From Levilactobacillus suantsaiihabitans (GTDB lineage Bacteria > Bacillota > Bacilli > Lactobacillales > Lactobacillaceae): 64,000 nt of DNA. Below the pieces are notes generated by a model. The model did not search any database. It was not told where the DNA came from and saw only the letters and a list, made by a program, of their open reading frames with translations. Positions 1 through 8,017 of this stretch are shown here, in pieces. Location of the stretch: NCBI RefSeq assembly GCF_004745505.1, contig NZ_RKLX01000004.1, positions 1 to 64,000 of the forward strand, in the 5' to 3' direction. How positions within the stretch are numbered: the stretch's first letter is position 1; each line of letters starts with the position of its first letter. A program made the translations under genes and the position numbers.

Positions 1-8
1 ACTATACC

Positions 9-27
9 AGAGCTGAGGCTCTTTTTC
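9..27 (+). terminator. Intrinsic terminator of an upstream plus-strand gene
   Basis: A short AGAGC/GCTCT stem with a TGAG loop is followed by a T-run. It probably ends a gene lying to the left of the window. The stem is short, so confidence is moderate. Confidence 0.5.
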
Positions 28-49
28 TGCACTTAAAAGGTGAAAACGT

Positions 50-96
50 AAAATTCCCATCAAGCACTTGAATCATGTGTTTGATGGGGATTTTGG
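50..96 (-). terminator. Terminator overlapping the end of the small membrane protein gene
   Basis: The inverted repeat AAAATCCCCATCAA ... TTGATGGGAATTTT spans the stop codon at 73-75. The 5' half of the stem codes for the last residues (KSPSNT) of the minus-strand gene, so terminator and coding end share bases. Confidence 0.65.
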
Positions 97-366
97 AGTT
101 TCTGGTGAATAATTCAGGAGCAATTGAAAGTTCGTGAACGTCCAGGACAGATGGCTGTCACGCACGATGAGCTGCAGTGCAAATACGGAGACCACCGCAC
201 ACGTGGTCCCAATGGCGACCTGAACGTGTTTTAAATTGTAAGGACGCCGGCTCGATTCAACCTTGGCCGTGACCCAAGTGAAAATCGACCAGTACAGGGT
301 GATGATTCCCAGGGTAAAGAAAATACTGGTTATAATGGGCGGTACAAGCCACATAGTCCATGACAT
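73..366 (-). CDS. Small membrane protein of unknown function
   Basis: A 97-residue protein. The N-terminal half has one strong hydrophobic helix (about residues 6-32), and a second helix lies around residues 48-68. The tail is polar and Pro/Ser-rich. The ATG is preceded by AAGGAG at good spacing, which supports this start. I do not recognise a family. It is followed by a terminator that overlaps its 3' end, so it appears to be transcribed alone, divergently from the EAL-domain gene. Function is unknown; a membrane location is inferred from hydrophobicity. Confidence 0.65.
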   Translation of the reverse strand: MSWTMWLVPPIITSIFFTLGIITLYWSIFTWVTAKVESSRRPYNLKHVQVAIGTTCAVVSVFALQLIVRDSHLSWTFTNFQLLLNYSPETPKSPSNT

Positions 367-644
367 GGAATCAATCTCCTTGTTAAATGATTTAAGGTGC
401 TAAGCCACCGGTTGGTCACCCAACTCACGTCTTAGTATACCGCATTAATTTACTCACAACACCTACTATAGAACATTTCATATAATAAAACCATAACAAT
501 TTATATAAATTAGTATATCATGGGCTGAACGATTCGCCACTTGGCTAGTTCTCCCCGCTGGCGTTTTTTTCGCGTTACCCCTACCGTAATTCGTCAAAAT
601 AAAGTATGATGGGAGCAGACACTTGGAAGGAGGAACGACTGATT

Positions 645-1307
645 ATGTACCGTTATTTTCTACAGCCCCAACTCGACGTCTCCAACAATTCGCTAATTGG
701 TTACGAAATGTTGATACGCCAACAGGTCGATGGCAAATGGGTCCTGCCCAAAGACTTTGAGTCGATTCCCATCGATATTCAAGCGGACCTGATCAAACGC
801 ACGGCCCAAAAATTGCGGCTGAAGATTGGGTCGGTCTCCTACAACGTGAACCAACGCCAGTTCGTTGACTGCACGATTGCGCAGGCCATCGTCACCGCCC
901 AGACACAAATCTATCCCGTAAAGTTGATCTTGGAAGTCACCGAGGAACGCACCGACACTGACGTTTCCAATCAGCAAATTATCGATCAGGTTCACTTTTT
1001 TAACGACCACGGGATTCAACTTAGTTTAGACGATATTGGGACCGGTATCAATACTTTTGACCACATCAAACCGATTCTGTCCCACGCTAGCGAAATCAAA
1101 TTTGCGATGCAAAATTTCCGGGCGGAAGGCCGTGCCCAAGAGATTCCCGACAACCTGGTCTTCTGGAAAAAGGTCGCCCAAGACTACAAGCTCCGTCTCA
1201 TCTTGGAAGGGGTGGAAAACGCTGAGGAAGATGCCATGGCTAACGACCTGGAAATCGACCTCCGTCAAGGCTGGTACTACGGCAAGCCACACCTGTTCAA
1301 ATTATAA
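645..1307 (+). CDS. EAL-domain protein, putative cyclic-di-GMP phosphodiesterase
   Basis: A 220-residue stand-alone EAL domain. The start at 645 is chosen because AAGGAGG (627-633) sits just upstream; an in-frame ATG at 606 lacks such a site. Residues matching the EAL catalytic set are present: Glu21 (in EML instead of EAL), the Asn of NVN (68-70), Glu97 and Glu100 in LEVTEE, Asp129-Asp130 in LDDIGTG, Lys152, Glu188 in EGVE, and Gln208 in QGWYYGKP. The Asp usually two residues after the Lys is Ala154. The set looks largely intact, so hydrolysis of c-di-GMP is possible, though a degenerate binding role cannot be excluded. No GGDEF, sensor or membrane segment is fused to it. A terminator follows, so the gene is probably monocistronic. 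Confidence 0.85.
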   Translation: MYRYFLQPQLDVSNNSLIGYEMLIRQQVDGKWVLPKDFESIPIDIQADLIKRTAQKLRLKIGSVSYNVNQRQFVDCTIAQAIVTAQTQIYPVKLILEVTEERTDTDVSNQQIIDQVHFFNDHGIQLSLDDIGTGINTFDHIKPILSHASEIKFAMQNFRAEGRAQEIPDNLVFWKKVAQDYKLRLILEGVENAEEDAMANDLEIDLRQGWYYGKPHLFKL

Positions 1308-1345
1308 ATTATACAATAGATTTTATTAATAATATTATTTAATTT

Positions 1346-1395
1346 AAAGGCTACTCATTGGTTGTGCTAAGCCACAATCTCTGGTAGTCTTTTAA
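1346..1395 (+). terminator. Terminator after the EAL-domain gene
   Basis: AAAGGCTAC pairs with GTAGTCTTTT around an inner TTGTG/CACAA hairpin, and a T-run follows. It separates the EAL gene from the zinc-ribbon gene. Confidence 0.6.
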
Positions 1396-1452
1396 TTATT
1401 CCAAGAATTCTAAAAATCAGCTAGACTTGCTAAAGATGAGTCTAACTAGGAG

Positions 1453-2565
1453 GTGTTTCCGCTGCATCTGCCCATCTTTCACTCGTATTGCCTAGTCTGT
1501 GGGACGCACCACCCAGCGCCGGCGTTATGTCCAACCTGTGGTACGCCACTGGGGGTTCGCGGCATTCTCACGGCGCTGTTGACGACGCAAGCTCAACTCA
1601 ACCGATCCGGTTACTGGCGACTCTTCGGCACCGGTCTCATGCTCACCCTGGTGCTCCTCGGTGTCTTGATGAGTACCGTTCTGCAATACCCCGCCTTCCG
1701 TTGGCACCCGGCCTACCTGGACCTAGGCAAAACGCTGGTGCTCCTGGTGGCTGCCGGCGGCCTCTTTGGCACGACACTGGCGACCACCACGGCCACACTC
1801 CGGCGGCTCCACGACCGGCAATTGACCGGCCGGTTGCTGTGGTGGCTGGTGTGTCCCGTGATTGGTTGGGGCATCGTCGGGAGCCAACTCGTCTTACCCA
1901 GTCGTGGCCCCCGCCAGCCCGTCACGTTACGGTCCTCCTGGCGCCATCCGCGTCCCTGGACAGCCTTGTTCGGGGGCACGCTCCTCTACGCCATCGCCTG
2001 CAATTTCGTCGGCATCGCCGCGCTAAATGGCGCCACCCCAGCGACCAGTCCGGCGACTACGACCGCACCGGTGACATCCATGGCCACCAATCAACTCGTC
2101 TTGGGGCGCCACCACATTTCACTGACGACACAGCGGACGTATCGCGTGGCCTACCGGGATAGCCGCTGGGCCCACACGACGTTTGCCATTGACCGCATCA
2201 CGGTCTACCACACCTATGGTCCCTACCGCATCCCCAGTAACGACGGACCGCTCACCATCAACGGCATCATCCAGGTGCACATGCGGATCCACGCCGGCGC
2301 CAACATCCAAACTTATCCCGCTGCCAAAACACTGACGACCAACGACGGTCAGCACCTGATTGCCGACCGGTCGAACAGCGACGTCTTCGCTGGTGACCTG
2401 AATCAAGGTACCCGGACGGCAGGAAATATTTACTACTTGATGCCTCGCCTGAATGAAGTCGCCGACGTGACCCGTATCAATCTGACCTGGGGCGCCGCCA
2501 CCCGGGCGCAACCGCGGGTGGTCAAGGCGTTTCAGGCGGACATTGCCTTGGACCATAAAAAATAA
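1453..2565 (+). CDS. Zinc-ribbon, DUF805-like membrane protein with extracytoplasmic C-terminal domain
   Basis: About 370 residues. The N-terminus holds a zinc-ribbon pair CLVC ... CPTC (about residues 14-31). A DUF805-like membrane domain follows, with the signature LNRSGYWRLF, then two helices, then RRLHDRQLTGRLLWWL and a Pro-Val-Ile-Gly-Trp helix. A third hydrophobic segment (about 168-188), a Thr/Ser-rich linker and a beta-rich domain of about 150 residues, probably extracellular, complete the protein. The start is uncertain. GTG at 1453 overlaps the AGGAGG (1448-1453), whereas CTG at 1462 has ideal spacing, so a CTG start is possible. Function is unknown. It ends at a bidirectional terminator shared with the convergent WxL gene. 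Confidence 0.7.
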   Translation: MFPLHLPIFHSYCLVCGTHHPAPALCPTCGTPLGVRGILTALLTTQAQLNRSGYWRLFGTGLMLTLVLLGVLMSTVLQYPAFRWHPAYLDLGKTLVLLVAAGGLFGTTLATTTATLRRLHDRQLTGRLLWWLVCPVIGWGIVGSQLVLPSRGPRQPVTLRSSWRHPRPWTALFGGTLLYAIACNFVGIAALNGATPATSPATTTAPVTSMATNQLVLGRHHISLTTQRTYRVAYRDSRWAHTTFAIDRITVYHTYGPYRIPSNDGPLTINGIIQVHMRIHAGANIQTYPAAKTLTTNDGQHLIADRSNSDVFAGDLNQGTRTAGNIYYLMPRLNEVADVTRINLTWGAATRAQPRVVKAFQADIALDHKK

Positions 2566-2600
2566 TGCTCTCCCGGTAAGTTCCGGAAGAACATTATTTT
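2559..2600. terminator. Bidirectional terminator between convergent genes
   Basis: AATAATG-TCT-CCGG pairs with CCGG-AGA-CATTATT, with T- and A-rich flanks on both sides. It lies between the DUF805-like gene (plus) and the WxL gene (minus). Confidence 0.7.
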
Positions 2601-2611
2601 TAACAGACATT

Positions 2612-5104
2612 TTATGGTGTATTGGATAAGTACCAATGAATTACACCGGTGTAATCGCCCTGCATGGCACTGCCGTTGACCCGCAACAAGATGCCTTGAT
2701 CCGGCTTCCAGTCGGCAGCAATGTTGGTCTGCTTATCCTCCCCATTATTAGCCGAACCAGAATCAATCAGCGTCGCGTTATCATCATTCAACACCTGCGT
2801 CTGGTTATTGCTATCAACGTAGATGAGATCCCCATCCAGTCGGGTATCCGCGGCCGTTTTCAACGTCATCCCCGTGGTCTTAGCGGATAGATACCAATCA
2901 CCGCTTTTCCGTGAATCATCGATATAAAACGACCAGTCATTCGACCGTTCAATGGTCGTCGTGGCCCCGCTGAGCACGGTAGGCGTGAATACCAAATCCT
3001 CACTGATGTCGCCAAAGCCAAATGACCCCGCCGTAACGGTTGTTGAATCAATATTGGATCTCTCACCAGATTTGCTAGTGCTGTAAAGACTGACTTTATT
3101 TGGACCTTCCTTTAGCAAACTATTATCAACAGGGTAAATGAAGACCCACGGATCTTGACTAGGATTGAATAAAATAGTCGTTAAGGGCTTGCTCTCTCGA
3201 GTACCATTGACTTCCAAATGAATGGTGATGTCATCACTCGTCATCGCCGCAGCTCCCGCAGCAGTACCATAAGGAAATTTCGCCTGACCCACAATTTGTG
3301 CCGACTGACCGGATACATTGTAGTCAACGCCTAAGGTACTTTCTTCGGGCGCAATCGTCATCGTCAGACTAGAGGCCTTTACGTTAAAGGCAGGTAACTC
3401 CGCTTGGGCTGAAGCATTTGACCCGTTAAAGTAACTAACTGCCGCATCTTCACTAACATCGCTAGTGGCATCACCCAGGTAATCAATGGTTCCATAAAGC
3501 GTGATGTGGCCGGTGCTTTGATCTGCGATAGTGTACCCTTTGTCATCACTGCCTAAGGCAACCGGCAACGTTGTCCCATCGCGTTTAGAAATATCAACTT
3601 TACTTGTTTTATCATCTGGCGTTGTCAGAGTCCCAGAGGTTAACGTGATACTCTTAGGAATAGTCAACGACGCATTGATGTCTTTCCAAGGCTGTATTCC
3701 CCCCGAACGCGAGAAAGTATAATCCAGTTTAACCACAGTCCCACCAGGAATCGTTGGCGTAGAACTGGTATCAACCGCTGTAAAATCATCAGAATCCACA
3801 TTCTGCGTGCTAAGCGTTGCTGTAGCATTATTTTCAACGTCACCAGGTACCTGATCAAAGACTACCAGGTTATTTTCCGTACTTTTCCCTGTAGAACCAG
3901 TAAATCCCCAACGAACTTTGTGGTCCCAGTTATCCTGTCCATCCTGCTTAAATTCATCTAATTTAAGTGGGACGGTTGCTTCGTTGGCTGGCTCCTTGGG
4001 CTGGCCAGTATCAGAATTCTTGTCATCGTAAACATACTTCATTTTTCCGATACTGCCACCGTTAGTCGGTGGTGTATAGGTTAAAGTGACGTGATGCCAG
4101 CGGTGATCAGTCATCTTGTCTGTGTTAGTAGCATTTTTCCCTTCATCCAGATACCCCAAATGAGTCATTTTGTAATAATAATATTGGGCTAAATAATTAG
4201 GTATAATCCGTTGAGGATAATACCATATAGAACCACCCAGCGCAGTCTTCCCCCAAATATTGGTTTTAATACCTGACCAGTTATCACTAGTATAAGTGGA
4301 TGGCGAACCCGGATAATTCGACGCAATATGATTTTCACCACTAGGAATCGTTCCTCCAATATCTGTATTAGGATTTCCTGAGGAATCATCAAAGCTGTTA
4401 TAATACTTTCCTAGGTCAAATGAAGAGGGTGCTCTGTCATTTAAGTCCCATTGACTACTGAAAGAGGCTGGATTGAAGTCATTCCCAAAGGTATCAAATT
4501 CTAACGCCCAGCTGTGATCAATTGCATTATCTGATAATTGTGTTTTATTCCAATCCTCAGGATCCATCCCCCAAACTCCCATGCTTTCCCCAACACCAGG
4601 TGTAACAACATCGTTTTTACTTTCATCCAAAGTTGTCGCTTTAGAAAAGGCATTAACACCATCTTTGGAGTTCTGCAAAACAAATGCCATGCCATCGCCT
4701 ATACCCCAGTCTTTGAGATATTGCTGCTCGGTACTAGCATAAATCCACATGGAAGCGGTCTCCGGTTTAGTCAAATCAAAAACTGTTTTCTTCGACCAAA
4801 TTGCGCCCCAACTATTTTGACGACTAGCTTTAGAAATTTGAATAGCAGAGTTCTTATCCCCAGATGGACTGCCAGCCTCAACCACTTTTGCCATATTACC
4901 ACCTACTGTAGCCACCCCATTATCCCCATTCCAAAAATAGTCCTTGTAATCGTCAGAGCTTAAATCAACCCCCTGAGGTGCCCCCTTCAAGGCATCATCA
5001 TAGTTATAATACACTGATTCAGCAGCATACCCTGGCACACTCGACCACAGCCCTAGTCCGGCCACAGCCAGCGTTGTTACCGCCGCCAATATCCCTTTTT
5101 TCAT
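2612..5104 (-). CDS. Secreted WxL-domain surface protein with L-type lectin-like domain
   Basis: An 830-residue secreted protein. A Sec signal peptide covers residues 1 to about 28 (MKKGILAAV ... GYAA). Residues about 30-420 resemble an L-type (legume) lectin: WALEFDTFGND carries the acidic/Asn positions typical of the metal site, and DHRWHHVTLTY is a lectin-like strand. Ig-like regions follow. The C-terminus carries two WxL-type motifs, DWYLSA and the terminal HWYLSNTP, which in this family bind peptidoglycan non-covalently. Established knowledge: WxL proteins are displayed on the wall of low-GC Gram-positives. Carbohydrate or host-surface binding is inferred. It differs from most WxL loci in standing alone, with no DUF916 partner nearby. 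A G-rich ribosome-binding site precedes the ATG. Confidence 0.8.
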   Translation of the reverse strand: MKKGILAAVTTLAVAGLGLWSSVPGYAAESVYYNYDDALKGAPQGVDLSSDDYKDYFWNGDNGVATVGGNMAKVVEAGSPSGDKNSAIQISKASRQNSWGAIWSKKTVFDLTKPETASMWIYASTEQQYLKDWGIGDGMAFVLQNSKDGVNAFSKATTLDESKNDVVTPGVGESMGVWGMDPEDWNKTQLSDNAIDHSWALEFDTFGNDFNPASFSSQWDLNDRAPSSFDLGKYYNSFDDSSGNPNTDIGGTIPSGENHIASNYPGSPSTYTSDNWSGIKTNIWGKTALGGSIWYYPQRIIPNYLAQYYYYKMTHLGYLDEGKNATNTDKMTDHRWHHVTLTYTPPTNGGSIGKMKYVYDDKNSDTGQPKEPANEATVPLKLDEFKQDGQDNWDHKVRWGFTGSTGKSTENNLVVFDQVPGDVENNATATLSTQNVDSDDFTAVDTSSTPTIPGGTVVKLDYTFSRSGGIQPWKDINASLTIPKSITLTSGTLTTPDDKTSKVDISKRDGTTLPVALGSDDKGYTIADQSTGHITLYGTIDYLGDATSDVSEDAAVSYFNGSNASAQAELPAFNVKASSLTMTIAPEESTLGVDYNVSGQSAQIVGQAKFPYGTAAGAAAMTSDDITIHLEVNGTRESKPLTTILFNPSQDPWVFIYPVDNSLLKEGPNKVSLYSTSKSGERSNIDSTTVTAGSFGFGDISEDLVFTPTVLSGATTTIERSNDWSFYIDDSRKSGDWYLSAKTTGMTLKTAADTRLDGDLIYVDSNNQTQVLNDDNATLIDSGSANNGEDKQTNIAADWKPDQGILLRVNGSAMQGDYTGVIHWYLSNTP

Positions 5105-5298
5105 TCAAGTAACCCCCTGTCCAAAGGTAATGGACGTTGTCATCCTCAACTTTGTTATTGGTTTTGTGAGCTAGTAGTCAACTAGCTGCTTGATTGTAGT
5201 CCACTAAAGTCTCTCAATACCGGTCCGTATTCTCAGTGAACTTACTAGGAGGACCACAATCAATGTTTATGGAAATATTTAACTGTCCTAATAAATAT

Positions 5299-5327
5299 AG
5301 TATACCATCAACCGTGCGGGATTGTAA
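5299..5327 (-). promoter_or_regulatory. Promoter of the WxL surface protein gene
   Basis: On the minus strand TTACAA (5327-5322) and TATACT (5304-5299) are 17 bp apart. Transcription would start near 5292, giving an untranslated leader of about 190 nt. That leader contains the perfect hairpin AGCTAGT/ACTAGCT just upstream of the gene. Confidence 0.6.
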
Positions 5328-5329
5328 GA

Positions 5330-5650
5330 TTAAATATTACTAGATTTGTATACGGCCTGTTATTTTTTAGAAACGCCTTGCTGGCGGCGATTAGAAAAGA
5401 TTTTCAAATTGTTAGTCTTCTCTAATGGCAAGCCCTAGCCAACGGCATTTACCACAGATTTGTTCACAAGAATCAGTTTCTGTAACACCTAAAATTTGTT
5501 TCACCGTTTGAGCTGTCCCCCACTGACGCACCCCCACTGCTATCCGCGGCAGCGCTATTCAGATACATATGCCACTACATACCCGTTAGCCCTTTGAATT
5601 GGTCTAGTCCATGAAATTTTGCCTGCAAACGCCTCACAGCATTTGCGCGT
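5330..5650. other. Non-coding stretch without recognised features
   Basis: About 320 bp between the WxL promoter and the tRNA-Glu terminator. I see no convincing gene, repeat or structured RNA here. Confidence 0.5.
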
Positions 5651-5652
5651 AA

Positions 5653-5693
5653 CAAAAAAGTCCACAAACGTTGTTTTACCAACGTTTGTGGAC
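5653..5693 (-). terminator. Terminator of tRNA-Glu
   Basis: A perfect 13 bp stem, GTCCACAAACGTT/AACGTTTGTGGAC, is followed on the minus strand by TTTTTT directly after the tRNA-Glu gene. Confidence 0.9.
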
Positions 5694-5699
5694 CACCTA

Positions 5700-5773
5700 T
5701 CACCCGCACGGGGCTCGAACCCGTAACTCCGCCTTGAGAGGGCGACGTCTTAAACCAGTTTGACCAGCGGGCA
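5700..5773 (-). tRNA. tRNA-Glu with anticodon CTC
   Basis: The cloverleaf can be drawn in full. D arm is GTC...GAC, anticodon stem TCGCC/GGCGG with loop CTCTCAA (anticodon CTC, reading GAG), and T arm ACGGG-TTCGAGC-CCCGT. The overall sequence resembles bacterial tRNA-Glu. Two oddities: the acceptor end is closed by U1-G72 and G2-U71 wobble pairs instead of G-C, and no CCA is encoded. It is divergent from the tRNA-Gln gene 180 bp away. Confidence 0.8.
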
Positions 5774-5955
5774 ATACTATCAACTAGCAGTATCTAATTT
5801 ACGCTATTCTCCCAAAATTGTCAATCCTTGAATGAATAAAATTACACAGAAATGGGAATTCATACAGGAAATCAGGTTTTTTCGCCAAAATCGGTTGACA
5901 CTCCCAGCGGAACAAGTTACTATTAAATAGTTGTTTCGGCAACGTATCAATTTAT

Positions 5956-6028
5956 TGGGTATTCGCCAAATTGGTAAGGCAGCGGACTCTGAATCCGTAA
6001 TTTACTGGTTCGAGCCCAGTATACCCAA
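5956..6028 (+). tRNA. tRNA-Gln with anticodon CTG
   Basis: Acceptor stem TGGGTAT/ATACCCA has the U1-A72 pair common in Gln tRNAs. The anticodon stem is GCGGA/TCCGT with loop CTCTGAA (anticodon CTG, reading CAG), and the T arm is ACTGG-TTCGAGC-CCAGT. The discriminator is A. TCA instead of CCA follows, so CCA is not encoded. The 3' end points at the adjacent integrase gene, which makes it a plausible attachment site. Confidence 0.85.
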
Positions 6029-6040
6029 TCACAGAATTGT

Positions 6041-6087
6041 AAAAAGCCATCATAGGAGCTGTTGAAGCCCGCTATGGTGGCTTTTTG
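6041..6087. terminator. Terminator between tRNA-Gln and the integrase gene
   Basis: AAAAAGCCATCATAG pairs with CTATGGTGGCTTTTT. The A-run and T-run allow it to work for both the tRNA-Gln (plus) and the integrase (minus). Confidence 0.8.
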
Positions 6088-6167
6088 TTTTGCCCATATT
6101 GTCGCTTCTCTGACTACCATTTCACCAAAACTGTCGTCAAACTGGTAGTCACTTTTGCCCACCCTTT

Positions 6168-7313
6168 TCAGAAGTCTAAATAGCGCGCCAATTTAGCCGT
6201 GGCCTCGTTTTTCTCCTTTGCCGTTACGGCGGTATAGAGGTCCAGCGTTGTTTGGTAACTGGCGTGGCCGAGCTGGTCTTGGACCGACTTGATGGACGCC
6301 CCCGCCTCAAACGCCAGCGTGGCATAGGTGTGGCGAAAGGCGTGCACGGTAATGTGTTTCAATCCGTATTTCTGCAACGTGTGCTCCAACCATTTGCGCG
6401 GCTTGGTCGGCTGGCACATCTCGTTATGCGTATTCGTGAAGACCAGTTGGCTCCGCGGATCGGTATTTCCGGCTAACCGGAGTCGTTGGTCCATCTGCCA
6501 TTGCCGCAAAATTTGGCCCGTCTTGGCGTCCAGGTAGACGGTTCGATTGCTGTGAAACGTCTTCGGCGACTGAACCAGCAAGCGGGCGTGAGCGCCTCGA
6601 GATTGCGTCTTGGAGACGGTCACGGTGTTCCTTTCAAAATCAATGTCCGACCACAACAGACACAGCATTTCCGACTTGCGCATGCCGCTGAATGCCGCCA
6701 ACCGGAAGAAGACGGTAGCCTGCGGGTCGTTGTCATCGGCGTTCAGGCAGGCAAAGAAGTGCTTGAGCTCGGCTCGGTCGAAATAGTTAGCCAAATTCTT
6801 CTGGGCGCGATTCTCCTGGTTTACGGGCACGATGACCCGTCTGGCCGGGTTGTCGGTGATCAGCCGGAGGTTAATGGCAAAGTCCAAAACGTTGGCGGCG
6901 TAATCAAGTAGCGTGTGGTATTTTGTCAGCCCCGCGGCAAACCAGGTGTTAATGGCCGTTTGGCAATCGCTGATGTCAATCTGCTTGATACGCGCATCCC
7001 CCAGCATCGGCAGGATATGCAGCCGAAATAGCCGCTGGGTAGTCGCCCACGTGCTCTCCTTGACCGTGTTTTGATAGAGCGGAAACCAGCGCAGGTAGAC
7101 GTCTCGAAACGTCTTTGGCTTTCGCCTAGCCGCCTGTTGCTTGATCGTCGCTTTCTTCAAACGGTCGCCAACCAAGCGGGCCTCTTTAGCCGTTTTCATC
7201 CCCCGCCGAGTGGTACGTTGCGGCTTGCCAGTCCGCGGATCGATGCCCAAATAGACTTGAACCTTGTAGCGCGTGTGGCCGTACTTGTCGTGATATTTTT
7301 GGATGCTCGCCAT
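6168..7313 (-). CDS. int: Phage-type tyrosine recombinase (integrase)
   Basis: A 381-residue site-specific recombinase. The N-terminal 60 residues form an AP2-like arm-binding domain (HDKYGHTRYKVQVYLG ... KTAKEARL). A SAM-like core-binding domain follows (about 70-165). The catalytic domain contains Arg in FSGMRKSEML, then HAFRHTYATL, a downstream LGHAS histidine and the nucleophile Tyr in TLDLYTAVT, so the R-H-R-H-Y set is complete. It ends 140 bp from the 3' end of tRNA-Gln, the usual arrangement when a tRNA 3' end serves as attachment site. No other phage or conjugation genes and no second attachment site are visible. It is therefore likely the remnant of, or a minimal, integrative element. 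Confidence 0.92.
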   Translation of the reverse strand: MASIQKYHDKYGHTRYKVQVYLGIDPRTGKPQRTTRRGMKTAKEARLVGDRLKKATIKQQAARRKPKTFRDVYLRWFPLYQNTVKESTWATTQRLFRLHILPMLGDARIKQIDISDCQTAINTWFAAGLTKYHTLLDYAANVLDFAINLRLITDNPARRVIVPVNQENRAQKNLANYFDRAELKHFFACLNADDNDPQATVFFRLAAFSGMRKSEMLCLLWSDIDFERNTVTVSKTQSRGAHARLLVQSPKTFHSNRTVYLDAKTGQILRQWQMDQRLRLAGNTDPRSQLVFTNTHNEMCQPTKPRKWLEHTLQKYGLKHITVHAFRHTYATLAFEAGASIKSVQDQLGHASYQTTLDLYTAVTAKEKNEATAKLARYLDF

Positions 7314-7528
7314 GATTTACCTCCTAGACGTCTTTGTGTCCACCAAGAGCTACTCGCCTGAGCGTTTCGGTAGCTCACCAGGCTATTGTAAGCTCTAACG
7401 GCGTTTTCCTGAAGTCTAGCCACTCCCCGTCGAAATTTATTTTAAAGGCCTTAGACGCTCATTTACCGGCTCTGACGCCAAGTACTCATCGCCGCCGACC
7501 CGCCGCAGAAAATTTCCGCTTGCTTTAT

Positions 7529-7542
7529 CGAACATTTGTTCG
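7529..7542. promoter_or_regulatory. LexA (SOS/DinR) operator
   Basis: CGAACATTTGTTCG is a perfect palindrome matching the Gram-positive LexA consensus CGAAC-N4-GTTCG. It lies between a -35 TTGCTT (7520-7525) and a -10 TATAAT (7543-7548) that are 17 bp apart, so LexA binding would block the promoter of the small gene at 7567. Confidence 0.85.
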
Positions 7543-7566
7543 TATAATACTACTGAGGTGATAACC

Positions 7567-7824
7567 ATGAAACAACTTGCCATCAATGGCACCATCGCTA
7601 GTTCCCCCAAGGTCCTCAAGTTAAAGCCCCTGCTCATCTTCGCCAAGGTCATCGACGACGCGGGTCAGACGCACAACTGCCTGATTCACCAGCACGGTCT
7701 CAATTTTCTCTACCAGGCCACAGCTGGGGCGCGCGTGGCTTTGTTTGGTCACGCCAATCAGCGCCACCAGATGGTGATCACCCAGTTCACAGTCATCGCC
7801 AGCTCGGCCGCTACGGCGTCTTAA
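7567..7824 (+). CDS. Small SOS-regulated protein, possibly OB-fold
   Basis: An 85-residue protein with no family that I recognise. GAGGTG (7555-7560) precedes the ATG at 7567, favouring this start over the overlapping GTG at 7558. Predicted strands alternate with turns: LAINGTIASSP, LLIFAKVIDDAGQ, HNCLIHQ, a helical NFLYQAT, RVALFGHAN and MVITQFTVIA. This order and the GTI/VALFG spacing resemble small OB-fold nucleic-acid binding proteins such as PriB or SSB, but the match is weak and by eye. The promoter is overlaid by a perfect LexA box, so expression should follow DNA damage. The gene is divergent from the integrase and ends at its own terminator. It could belong to the integrative element or be a host SOS gene. 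Confidence 0.75.
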   Translation: MKQLAINGTIASSPKVLKLKPLLIFAKVIDDAGQTHNCLIHQHGLNFLYQATAGARVALFGHANQRHQMVITQFTVIASSAATAS

Positions 7825-7836
7825 AATTTAGCTAAC

Positions 7837-7889
7837 AAAAACCACGAGCCACACCCGCCAATTCAGACCAGTGTTTGCTCGTGGTTTTC
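7837..7889. terminator. Terminator after the SOS-regulated gene
   Basis: AAAACCACGAGC pairs with GCTCGTGGTTTT across a 27-nt loop. Symmetric A- and T-runs suggest bidirectional function. Confidence 0.75.
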
Positions 7890-8017
7890 TGTTCAATGTG
7901 ACTGACCGCGGCCAGGGAACTTTTGTGTGGAAAGACCGGCCGCCGTCAGCACGCAGTGAACCCAGCTAGTTAGCTGTTTTCAGCATTGCCACACCCGTGG
8001 GGATGCGGCAATGGGGA

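Noticed and set aside
5263-5343. 26-codon plus-strand frame after AGGAGG
   Set aside because: Antisense to the WxL gene promoter, very short and without a promoter of its own; kept out for lack of support.
5947-6162. 71-residue minus-strand frame over tRNA-Gln
   Set aside because: It lies antisense to a tRNA gene and its terminator.
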